A stretch of 12,778 nt of DNA from an uncultured Coriobacteriaceae bacterium (GTDB lineage Bacteria > Actinomycetota > Coriobacteriia > Coriobacteriales > Eggerthellaceae). The position numbers were made by a program, and so were the translations under genes. This document shows, piece by piece, positions 7,165-12,778 of the stretch. Below the pieces are notes generated by a model that saw only the letters and a list, made by a program, of their open reading frames with translations, was not told the DNA's origin and did no database searches. The first letter of the stretch is position 1, and every line of letters starts with the position of its first letter. The stretch lies in contig UQDJ01000045.1 of NCBI GenBank assembly GCA_900539675.1, positions 1 to 12,778 on the forward strand. The letters run 5' to 3'.

Positions 7165-7689
7165 ATGTACAATGGTGCTATGAACAAGCTTGATGATATA
7201 TCTTTGATTGATAACACAGCCGTAATCCGTCCAATGGAGTCAGACGATTTGGATGCGGTGCTTACTCTTTGGCTGCAGGGCAACAAACAGGCCCATCATT
7301 TCATTTCCGAATCATATTGGCATTCCATGTTTCCATTGGTGTCTCAGATGATGCCGCAGGCACAGGTATGGGTAATTGAGAGACCAGACGACCAGGTACA
7401 TGATGCGAAGAATGGTGTTACTGCATCGCCGAATACTATTCTGGGGTTCTTGGGTATGAATGGCAGTCATATCGAAGGATTGTTTATCGGTGAATCGGTA
7501 CGCAGTCAAGGTTTGGGTACGCAGTTACTCAATTTTGTCAAGAAGCGCCATCGAGAGCTTACGCTCAATGTGTATGAAAAGAATATACGCGCTCAGGCAT
7601 TTTATCTGCGCGAGGGCTTCGTCGTGGTGGATCATGCGCTGGATGAGAATACCGGGGAGCCCGATATTCTTATGCGTTGGAAAGCGTAA
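7165..7689 (+). CDS. YjaB-type GNAT N-acetyltransferase
   Basis: A 174-aa acetyl-CoA-dependent N-acetyltransferase of the GNAT superfamily, closest in layout to E. coli YjaB. Visible signs are the first strand TAVIRPMESDDLDAVLTLW (about 18-36), KQAHHFISESYW after it (as in YjaB THDFL), motif A with EGLFIGESVRSQGLGTQLL (104-122, pyrophosphate loop Arg113 to Gly118) and motif B VYEKNIRAQAFYLREGF (136-152). A small extra loop around 75-90 makes it longer than YjaB. The substrate is unknown. Start choice is uncertain: ATG 7165 has GGGG at 7153-7156 with good spacing; ATG 7180 gives 169 aa but a poorer ribosome site; ATG 7135 touches its own AGGG. No terminator separates it from the Cro-like gene, so it is probably under the same operator. 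Confidence 0.85.
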   Translation: MYNGAMNKLDDISLIDNTAVIRPMESDDLDAVLTLWLQGNKQAHHFISESYWHSMFPLVSQMMPQAQVWVIERPDDQVHDAKNGVTASPNTILGFLGMNGSHIEGLFIGESVRSQGLGTQLLNFVKKRHRELTLNVYEKNIRAQAFYLREGFVVVDHALDENTGEPDILMRWKA

Positions 7690-7775
7690 AGCCGCTAAGT
7701 TGGTGCTGGCAAGTATAGAGCTAGTAACACAGGCAACCTTTTTACCCACCCCATTTCAAATCTGGGACATAAAAT

Positions 7776-7807
7776 AGCCCCCGGCTCTTCAGGCAGAGGC
7801 GGGGGCT
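7776..7807 (-). terminator. Intrinsic terminator of the aminotransferase gene
   Basis: AGCCCCCG at 7776-7783 pairs perfectly with CGGGGGCT at 7800-7807, and CTCT with AGAG continues the stem inside after one mismatch. On the minus strand the stem is followed by ATTTTA, so it serves the leftward aminotransferase about 76 bases after its stop. The same hairpin may also stop transcripts from the rightward acetyltransferase, though the plus-strand tail is not T-rich. Confidence 0.8.
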
Positions 7808-7883
7808 TAGTGTGTTCAGTGGCTTATCGATGCCAGGTATGTAAGACTTCTTTTGATAGGTTGTCCCAATCAAGCTTTTTAGA

Positions 7884-9173
7884 TTAAGCTTCCAGGCACT
7901 TTTCTACCGAAGCCAACTTCACACAGCATACAAACACCTTCATAGCAGCTTCCAGTTCGTCCAGCGGAGGTAGGGTAGGAGCAATGCGAATGTTGGAATC
8001 CTTTGGATCGTTTTTGTACGGCCAGGTTGCACCTGCACCCGTCATGGTTACCCCTGCTTCCTTGGCAAGAGTGACAATATGTTTTGCGGTGCCTTCAGGT
8101 GCATCAAAGGAAATAAAGTAACCGCCACGAGGATTGCTCCACGTACCGCAGCCGGTGCCTTCCAAACCTTCAGAGAGCATCTTGAGTACCAGCTCAAATT
8201 TTGGACGAAGAATAGCTGCATGCTTTGCCATATGTTCGGCAATGCCCTTGGCATCCTTCAGGAAGCGAACGTGACGAAGCTGATTAATCTTGTCATGGCC
8301 AATGGTCTGAACGCCCATGCGCTTCTTAATTTCTGCAATATTTTCTGCACTTGCTGCAATAGCGGAAATGCCAGCACCAGGGAAGGTAACTTTTGAAGTG
8401 GAAGCAAACTTGAAGTAGCGATTCGGGTTGCCAGCTTCTTCGCAGGCCTTAGCTATATCCAGTAGCTGATCCTGATGTGCAACATCGTCATAGAGGTGAT
8501 GGACGGTATAGGCGTTGTCCCAGAAGATGCGGAAGTCATCCGCAGCGCACTTCATAGAAGCTAGGCGACGTACGACATCATCAGAATACGTAACGCCACC
8601 GGGGTTGGAATACTTAGGCACACACCAAATGCCCTTGAAGGCGGAATCGTTGGCAACCAGTTCTTCAACTTTGTCCATATCCGGACCTTCGGCGGTCATC
8701 GGAACGGGAACCATTTCGATGCCGAATGCTTCCGTTACGCCGAAGTGACGGTCATAGCCAGGAACAGGGCAGATAAATTTTACCTTCTCGAGCTTGCTCC
8801 AAGGGGTGCTACCTAGCGTGCCGAATACCCAACAGCGCATTACGGTGTCATACATAATGTTCAAGCTGGAGTTGCCGCAAACGATAACGTTTTCAGGCTT
8901 GTCATCCAGCATGGAAGCCATCAGTTCTTTTGCTTCAGGCAGGCCATCTACAACGCCATAGTTGCGAATATCGGTACCATCGGCTGCCTTGCATTCGTCG
9001 GACGATGATACTTCGTCAAGCATGGGCATGCTCAGTGCCAGCTGGTCTTTGCCCGGCTTACCACGAGCCATATTAAGAGACAGGCCCTGCGCCTTATAGG
9101 TTTCGTATTCTTCGGTCAGTGCTGCCTTGAGAGTGGTGAGTTCTTCTTTTCCCATTTCCGCATAGGTGGACAT
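7884..9173 (-). CDS. aspT: Aspartate aminotransferase, type Ic (PLP-dependent, fold type I)
   Basis: A 429-aa PLP enzyme that exchanges amino groups between aspartate and 2-oxoglutarate, giving oxaloacetate and glutamate. It resembles the actinobacterial aspartate aminotransferase of Corynebacterium (subgroup Ic) rather than the classical AAT. Features counted from the chosen start: NMARGKPG (34-41), AADGTDIRNYG (63-73), GNSSLNIM (100-107) for the cofactor phosphate, ICPVPGYDRHF (134-144), PKYSNPGG with Asn190, WDNAY with Asp219 and Tyr222 contacting the PLP ring, the Schiff-base Lys261 in STSKVTFPGAG, and Arg396 in NIRIAPTLPP for the substrate carboxylate. I chose the ATG at 9173 because GGAAGGAAG lies 4-5 bases upstream on the minus strand; an in-frame ATG nine codons earlier (9200) lacks such a site. 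It is monocistronic, ending before a GC-rich terminator, and divergent from the proline symporter gene. Confidence 0.9.
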   Translation of the reverse strand: MSTYAEMGKEELTTLKAALTEEYETYKAQGLSLNMARGKPGKDQLALSMPMLDEVSSSDECKAADGTDIRNYGVVDGLPEAKELMASMLDDKPENVIVCGNSSLNIMYDTVMRCWVFGTLGSTPWSKLEKVKFICPVPGYDRHFGVTEAFGIEMVPVPMTAEGPDMDKVEELVANDSAFKGIWCVPKYSNPGGVTYSDDVVRRLASMKCAADDFRIFWDNAYTVHHLYDDVAHQDQLLDIAKACEEAGNPNRYFKFASTSKVTFPGAGISAIAASAENIAEIKKRMGVQTIGHDKINQLRHVRFLKDAKGIAEHMAKHAAILRPKFELVLKMLSEGLEGTGCGTWSNPRGGYFISFDAPEGTAKHIVTLAKEAGVTMTGAGATWPYKNDPKDSNIRIAPTLPPLDELEAAMKVFVCCVKLASVEKCLEA

Positions 9174-9625
9174 GGTTCTTCCTTCCGTCTTGTGCTTCAA
9201 CGAGACCTGTTGCGGTGCGGCACGACACTATTTCATAACGTGACAAGCCGCAGAGACCTCTTTCTTGCATACCTATCTATTATGGCACCAATAATGATGT
9301 TGCGCTGATGTGAACATAAAGAAACACGCCACCGATTTGAGAGAGAGGGAAAATGCAGTGACGTGTTTTGTAGGGTAAAGAAGCAACCGAAGGAGAATAC
9401 GGCTGCAAAGGAACACTGCTTCGGATTGATGTGACGGCTTCTAATTCGATCGGCTTTCGTGCGCCTATGATGGCTTCGCGTCTGCGTGTCACTATTGCAC
9501 AATTTGCTCCGCTTAACCTTGTTTCGGGGCGTTGTTCAGGTGGGTTTGGCCGAGACGCCCGCTAGGGCTTATCAATGTTTTATAATGCTAAGGCTTTGCT
9601 TAACTAAAGTGTAGAAAGATGAAGT
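9174..9625. other. 452-bp divergent intergenic region between aspT and putP
   Basis: No convincing gene lies here; two minus-strand frames inside it have no ribosome site or recognisable motif. The right end holds a perfect TATAAT at 9581-9586, a plausible -10 for putP without a matching -35. Just upstream, GGGCGT (9527-9532) pairs with ACGCCC (9555-9560) around a 22-base loop. The aspT promoter is probably in the left third but no clear boxes stand out. The region is long enough for additional regulation or a small RNA, which I cannot demonstrate. Confidence 0.5.
9581..9586 (+). promoter_or_regulatory. Candidate -10 box of putP
   Basis: A perfect TATAAT hexamer lies 40 bases before the putP start codon. 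No recognisable -35 is found 16-18 bases upstream, so an activator-dependent promoter would fit if this box is used. Confidence 0.4.
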
Positions 9626-11188
9626 ATGGTTCATAACGATTTTTGGGTATTGCTCGCAATGCTCATCTATTTCATGGTGGTTGTGATTATTGGCTTTATT
9701 TATGCCAAAAAATCCAATCAGTCCACGGAGAATTATTTCTTGGGTGGCCGCAGGTTAGGCCCGTGGCTTACCGCGCTTTCCGCTGAAGCGTCAGACATGT
9801 CTGGGTGGCTGCTTATGGGCTTACCTGGCATTGCATATTTTATGGGCGCATCAAGCGCTATATGGACAGCCATTGGTTTGGCGCTCGGCACGTACTTTAA
9901 TTGGCTATTAATATCCAAGCGTTTGCGCAAGTACTCCCAGGTAGCGAATAACTCCATTACGCTGCCTGATTACTTTTCGAATCGTTTTCACGACAACAAG
10001 AACATTCTGATGACCATCGCCGCTCTGGTTATCCTGCTGTTCTTTAGTATTTATGTAGGCAGCTGCTTTGTGACATGTGGCAAATTGTTTGCCACACTGT
10101 TTGGTCTGGATTATTCAACCATGATGATCTTGGGCGCCATCATCGTATTTTTGTACACCTTTGTTGGCGGCTATCTTTCGGTATGCACGACCGACCTTAT
10201 TCAGGGGTCTCTTATGGTATGTGCTTTGGTGATTGTGTTTGTTGGGTCGGTGACTGCGGCAGGTGGCGTAGACAATACGGTGGCATTCCTGCAGTCCATT
10301 CCGGGCTTCTTATCGGGCACTCAAGTGGCAACACCAATTTTGGATGCAAATGGCAATCAGGTGATTGAAAATGGATTACCTCTGTTTGGTGAAGCGGGGG
10401 AATATGGCATCGTAACCATTATTTCTGGCATTGCTTGGGGCTTAGGCTATTTCGGCATGCCACAGGTTTTGGTTCGCTTTATGAGTGCAACTCATTCCTA
10501 TGAGCTGACGAAGTCTCGGCGCATTGCAACGGTGTGGGTTATTGTTTCTCTGGCATCTGCAGTATCAATTGGTCTTATTGGTAGGGCCGTAATTCCGACT
10601 GAATTCCTAACGCAATCTGCTGCAGAAAACATCTTTGTTGTTTTATCGAATATGCTGTTGCCTTCATTTATGTGTGGTTTGGTGGTGTCGGGCATTTTTG
10701 CGGCATCGATGTCTTCATCTTCTTCCTATCTGCTTATTTCAGGATCGGCAATTGCGGAAAACATTTACAGAGGCATTCTGAAAAAGGATGCAACCGATGC
10801 GCAGGTAATGATTGTTACGCGCATTACGCTTACCGTGATTTTGATCTTCGGCATTATTATCGCGCTGGATCCAAATTCTTCTATTTTTCAGGTAGTTTCC
10901 TTTGCGTGGGCAGGCTTTGGCGCTTCATTTGGTCCTCTGATGATCATGAGTCTGTATTGGCGTCGTACTAATATGCAGGGCGCACTGGCTGGCATGATTG
11001 TGGGTGCCGCTGTTGTTTTGGTATGGCACTTCTTTGTTGCACCGTTAGGTGGCATATTTGCGGTTTATGAATTGCTGCCGGCATTTATTTTGAGTACGGT
11101 CTCAATCATTGTGGTGTCGTTGCTGACGCCAGCGCCTTCTAAGGAAATTACTGATGAATTTGATCACTACTTGGAAGCGGACTGCTAA
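9626..11188 (+). CDS. putP: Sodium/proline symporter, SSF family
   Basis: A 520-aa inner-membrane transporter of the sodium:solute symporter family that imports L-proline together with Na+. About 12-13 hydrophobic helices are visible. The N-terminal FLGGRRLGPWLTALS then AEASDMSGWLLMGLPG (39-68) matches PutP closely; Asp57 and Ser59 correspond to the E. coli residues Asp55 and Ser57 required for Na+ and proline binding. GYFGMPQVLVRFMSA (274-288) and GIFAASMSSSSS (356-367), which supplies the second half of the sodium site on helix 8, are also in place. Length is slightly above E. coli PutP (502 aa); an extra polar stretch around 229-260 accounts for this. AGAAAG at 9613-9618 is the ribosome site. 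No proline dehydrogenase gene is adjacent; proline may feed protein synthesis or fermentation. An intrinsic terminator follows. Confidence 0.93.
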   Translation: MVHNDFWVLLAMLIYFMVVVIIGFIYAKKSNQSTENYFLGGRRLGPWLTALSAEASDMSGWLLMGLPGIAYFMGASSAIWTAIGLALGTYFNWLLISKRLRKYSQVANNSITLPDYFSNRFHDNKNILMTIAALVILLFFSIYVGSCFVTCGKLFATLFGLDYSTMMILGAIIVFLYTFVGGYLSVCTTDLIQGSLMVCALVIVFVGSVTAAGGVDNTVAFLQSIPGFLSGTQVATPILDANGNQVIENGLPLFGEAGEYGIVTIISGIAWGLGYFGMPQVLVRFMSATHSYELTKSRRIATVWVIVSLASAVSIGLIGRAVIPTEFLTQSAAENIFVVLSNMLLPSFMCGLVVSGIFAASMSSSSSYLLISGSAIAENIYRGILKKDATDAQVMIVTRITLTVILIFGIIIALDPNSSIFQVVSFAWAGFGASFGPLMIMSLYWRRTNMQGALAGMIVGAAVVLVWHFFVAPLGGIFAVYELLPAFILSTVSIIVVSLLTPAPSKEITDEFDHYLEADC

Positions 11189-11296
11189 TCGCTTGGGACG
11201 CAAAAGATAACTGGCATAAAAGAGTCAGGGCGCAAAGTGGCGTACAAGAGCAACGGATTGTCGAAAAAATAATCGAAATAATTTTTTTTAGAAAGT

Positions 11297-11330
11297 TGGC
11301 TAGAGCGGGGATGTTCTAGCCATCTTTTTT
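11297..11330 (+). terminator. Intrinsic terminator of putP
   Basis: TGGCTAGA at 11297-11304 pairs perfectly with TCTAGCCA at 11315-11322 around a ten-base loop, followed by TCTTTTTT at 11323-11330. The position about 110 bases after the putP stop and before the tRNA promoter fits. Confidence 0.85.
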
Positions 11331-11436
11331 GTTCATTGCCCCTATGAAACCAGGCAAACTACCTGCAAAAACGCACGATGAGGGGACCGTTAGTGGTCAC
11401 CTTGTGGAATGGATATGCCCGGGGGCGTGTAAGGCG

Positions 11437-11465
11437 TTGACACAGCCGAAATCCTAGCGTATTAT
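11437..11465 (+). promoter_or_regulatory. Strong sigma-70-type promoter of the tRNA(-tuf) cluster
   Basis: TTGACA (11437-11442), a 17-base spacer and TATTAT (11460-11465) give eleven of twelve consensus positions at ideal spacing. The first tRNA begins about 73 bases past the expected start site, so a short leader is removed in processing. Confidence 0.8.
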
Positions 11466-11544
11466 TCCTTTGCTCGCTTGAACTGCTCCGGCAAAATTCA
11501 ACCGAGCAGCAGCTTGAAAATTGCACATGATCACAAGCGAATTC

Positions 11545-11629
11545 GGGAGTGTTCCAGAGCGGTCAAATGGGACGGACTGTAAATCCGTTGGCTCAGCCTT
11601 CCAAGGTTCGAATCCTTGCACTCCCACCA
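11545..11629 (+). tRNA. tRNA-Tyr (anticodon GTA)
   Basis: The acceptor stem GGGAGTG (11545-11551) pairs with CACTCCC (11619-11625), followed by discriminator A and an encoded CCA at 11627-11629. The anticodon GTA is at 11579-11581 in a GGACTGTAAATCC loop. A long variable arm makes this a class II tRNA, as expected for bacterial tRNA-Tyr. The T-loop GGTTCGAATCC is canonical. It decodes UAU and UAC. Confidence 0.97.
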
Positions 11630-11633
11630 TCTC

Positions 11634-11709
11634 GCCCACATAGCTCAGCAGGTAGAGCACTTCGTTGGTAACGAAGAGGTCACCAGTTCAAGTCTGGTTG
11701 TGGGCACCA
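11634..11709 (+). tRNA. tRNA-Thr (anticodon GGT)
   Basis: The acceptor stem GCCCACA (11634-11640) pairs with TGTGGGC (11699-11705), and CCA is encoded. The anticodon GGT is at 11667-11669 on a CTTCG/CGAAG stem. The T arm is CCAGTTCAAGTCTGG. It sits only 4 bases after tRNA-Tyr, so the two are processed from one transcript. It decodes ACC and ACU. Confidence 0.97.
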
Positions 11710-11718
11710 TTTTACAAT

Positions 11719-11795
11719 GGCGGTGTAGCTCAGTTGGTTAGAGCACACGGTTCATACCCGTGGCGTCACTGGTTCGAATCCAGTCACCGCTACCA
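11719..11795 (+). tRNA. tRNA-Met, elongator (anticodon CAT)
   Basis: GGCGGTG (11719-11725) pairs with CACCGCT (11785-11791, first pair G-U), and CCA is encoded at 11793-11795. The anticodon CAT is at 11753-11755 on a CACGG/CCGTG stem. The three G-C pairs and the unpaired first position typical of initiator tRNA are absent, and the body is close to known bacterial elongator tRNA-Met. A lysidine-modified tRNA-Ile2 is the alternative but fits less well. Confidence 0.93.
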
Positions 11796-11806
11796 GACAA
11801 TTTTTC

Positions 11807-11834
11807 GCTTACGCACGGTAAGCTTTTACTTTTT
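11807..11834 (+). terminator. Intrinsic terminator or attenuator between tRNA-Met and tuf
   Basis: GCTTAC (11807-11812) pairs with GTAAGC (11818-11823) around the five-base loop GCACG, followed at once by TTTTACTTTT. The stem is short, so termination may be partial, letting some transcription from the tRNA promoter run into tuf. Confidence 0.6.
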
Positions 11835-11850
11835 ATCGTTCTGCTTCTTC

Positions 11851-11856
11851 TACAAT
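11851..11856 (+). promoter_or_regulatory. Candidate -10 box of a dedicated tuf promoter
   Basis: TACAAT is a five-of-six match to the -10 consensus, located after the terminator and 42 bases before the tuf start codon. The -35 area is only a T-rich run (11824-11834), so the call depends mainly on position. Confidence 0.35.
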
Positions 11857-11858
11857 AA

Positions 11859-11877
11859 TGGAAGATGCAACCTTCCA
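11859..11877 (+). other. Leader hairpin upstream of tuf
   Basis: TGGAAG (11859-11864) pairs perfectly with CTTCCA (11872-11877) around a seven-base loop. It ends 10 bases before the AGGAGGA ribosome site. If transcription starts at the -10 box at 11851, this hairpin would be at or very near the 5' end of the tuf mRNA and could stabilise it. Confidence 0.45.
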
Positions 11878-11897
11878 AATCTTCACTAGGAGGAATA

Positions 11898-12778
11898 ATG
11901 GCTAAGGAAAAGTTCGAGCGTACTAAGCCGCATGTTAACATCGGTACTATTGGCCACGTTGACCACGGCAAGACCACGCTGACCGCTGCGATCTCCAAGA
12001 CCCTGTCCATGAATGACGGTTCTCATGGCACTGCTCATGCAGACTTCACCGCATTTGAGGACATCGACAAGGCTCCTGAAGAGCGTGAACGCGGTATTAC
12101 CATCTCCATTGCTCACATTGAGTATGAAACCGACAAGCGTCACTATGCACATGTTGACTGCCCCGGCCATGCTGACTATGTAAAGAACATGATCACCGGT
12201 GCTGCTCAGATGGACGGCGCTATCCTCGTAATTGCTGCAACCGACGGTCCTATGGCTCAGACTCGTGAGCACATTCTGTTGGCTCGTCAGGTAGGCGTAC
12301 CTTACATCGTTGTTTTCCTGAACAAGTGCGACATGGTTGACGACGAAGAGCTCCTCGAGCTCGTTGAGATGGAAGTTCGCGAACTGCTCAACGACTATGG
12401 TTTCCCGGGAGACGACACTCCGATCATCCGCGGTTCTGCACTCAAGGCTCTTGAGGGCGACAAGGAATGGCAGGACAAGATTTGGGAGCTCATGGACGCA
12501 GTTGATGAGTACATTCCTACTCCTGAACGTGATGTTGACAAGCCGTTCTTGATGGCTGTTGAAGACACCATGACCATTACCGGCCGTGGTACCGTTGCTA
12601 CCGGCCGTGTAGAGCGTGGCGTTCTGCATGTAAACGACGAACTCGAAATTGTTGGTATTAAGCCAACCGAGAAGACCGTTTGCACCGGTATTGAAATGTT
12701 CCGTAAGCTGCTCGACGAGGCTCAGGCTGGCGACAACATCGGCTGCTTGCTGCGTGGTATCAAGCGCGAAGACATCGT
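11898..12778 (+). CDS. tuf: Elongation factor Tu (3' partial)
   Basis: EF-Tu, the GTPase that delivers aminoacyl-tRNA to the ribosome. The window covers the first 293 residues: the whole G domain, domain 2 and a little beyond, out of roughly 400 usual for the family. G motifs are intact: GHVDHGKT (19-26), RGITI with Thr68, DCPGH (87-91), NKCD (142-145) and SALK (180-183). Domain 2 begins around DKPFLMAVEDTMTITGRGTVATGR (214-237), where TM stands in place of the usual VF. AGGAGGA at 11888-11894 is a near-perfect ribosome site, though only 3 bases before ATG 11898. Codon use is strongly biased, as expected for a highly expressed gene. The gene lies directly behind a three-tRNA cluster, a common arrangement for tuf, with a short terminator between. 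The frame runs off the window at 12778. Confidence 0.99.
   Translation, partial: MAKEKFERTKPHVNIGTIGHVDHGKTTLTAAISKTLSMNDGSHGTAHADFTAFEDIDKAPEERERGITISIAHIEYETDKRHYAHVDCPGHADYVKNMITGAAQMDGAILVIAATDGPMAQTREHILLARQVGVPYIVVFLNKCDMVDDEELLELVEMEVRELLNDYGFPGDDTPIIRGSALKALEGDKEWQDKIWELMDAVDEYIPTPERDVDKPFLMAVEDTMTITGRGTVATGRVERGVLHVNDELEIVGIKPTEKTVCTGIEMFRKLLDEAQAGDNIGCLLRGIKREDI

Larger units (their letters stand above)
11189..11544. other. Intergenic region between putP and the tRNA cluster
   Basis: This 356-bp stretch contains no supported gene. It holds the putP terminator (11297-11330), then about 100 bases in which I see only minor hairpins such as GACC-N6-GGTC near 11394, then the strong tRNA promoter (11437-11465) and an 80-base tRNA leader. 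A-rich and T-rich runs near 11270-11290 precede the terminator. Confidence 0.6.

Noticed and set aside
9233..9502. Two overlapping minus-strand open frames (89 and 70 aa) in the aspT-putP spacer
   Set aside because: No ribosome site, no recognisable motif and low-complexity-like residue content; treated as noncoding.
11454..11660. A 68-aa minus-strand open frame across the tRNA leader, tRNA-Tyr and the start of tRNA-Thr
   Set aside because: It overlaps the tRNA-Tyr gene; frames antisense to tRNAs are a frequent false prediction.
11886..12629. A 247-aa minus-strand open frame opposite tuf
   Set aside because: It is a shadow of the strongly codon-biased tuf gene; no recognisable domain.

Overview
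The window looks like a chromosomal segment of an anaerobic actinobacterium of the Coriobacteriia/Eggerthellaceae type. This rests on a four-subunit pyruvate:ferredoxin oxidoreductase, a single-domain Old-Yellow-Enzyme reductase, a type Ic (actinobacterial-style) aspartate aminotransferase and EF-Tu directly behind a tRNA cluster. Base composition looks close to balanced, lower than most of that class; a Cryptobacterium-like organism is a reasonable guess but cannot be proved from sequence alone.

Layout. (1) 1-1604: 3' part of a multi-pass membrane protein of the GT-C/GT39-like glycosyltransferase type, open at the left edge. (2) 1832-4894: a tightly packed porG-porD-porA-porB operon (gamma-delta-alpha-beta order) closed by a long-stem intrinsic terminator. 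It would convert pyruvate to acetyl-CoA with electrons passed to ferredoxin. (3) 5119-6126: an OYE-family flavin oxidoreductase whose stop overlaps that of a convergent gene. (4) 6121-7689: a small regulatory module: a leftward CI-type repressor (XRE helix-turn-helix plus self-cleaving S24 domain), back-to-back promoters, a 23-bp near-palindrome lying on the rightward promoter, a rightward 69-aa Cro-like protein and a YjaB-type GNAT acetyltransferase. (5) 7776-9173: a leftward aspartate aminotransferase with its terminator. (6) 9174-9625: a 452-bp divergent spacer. (7) 9626-11188: a PutP-type sodium/proline symporter with a terminator. (8) 11437-12778: a consensus promoter, tRNA-Tyr(GTA), tRNA-Thr(GGT), elongator tRNA-Met(CAT), an intrinsic terminator, and the 5' two thirds or more of tuf.

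Most of the window is housekeeping and amino-acid-based anaerobic metabolism: proline uptake, transamination and pyruvate oxidation through ferredoxin. The least ordinary part is 6121-7689, a CI/Cro-like two-regulator switch without any recognisable phage genes around it, apparently controlling an acetyltransferase. Its repressor keeps every residue needed for RecA-stimulated self-cleavage, so it may be a domesticated damage-responsive switch. The tRNA-tuf junction also has structure of interest: a terminator between tRNA-Met and tuf, then a separate -10 box and a leader hairpin.
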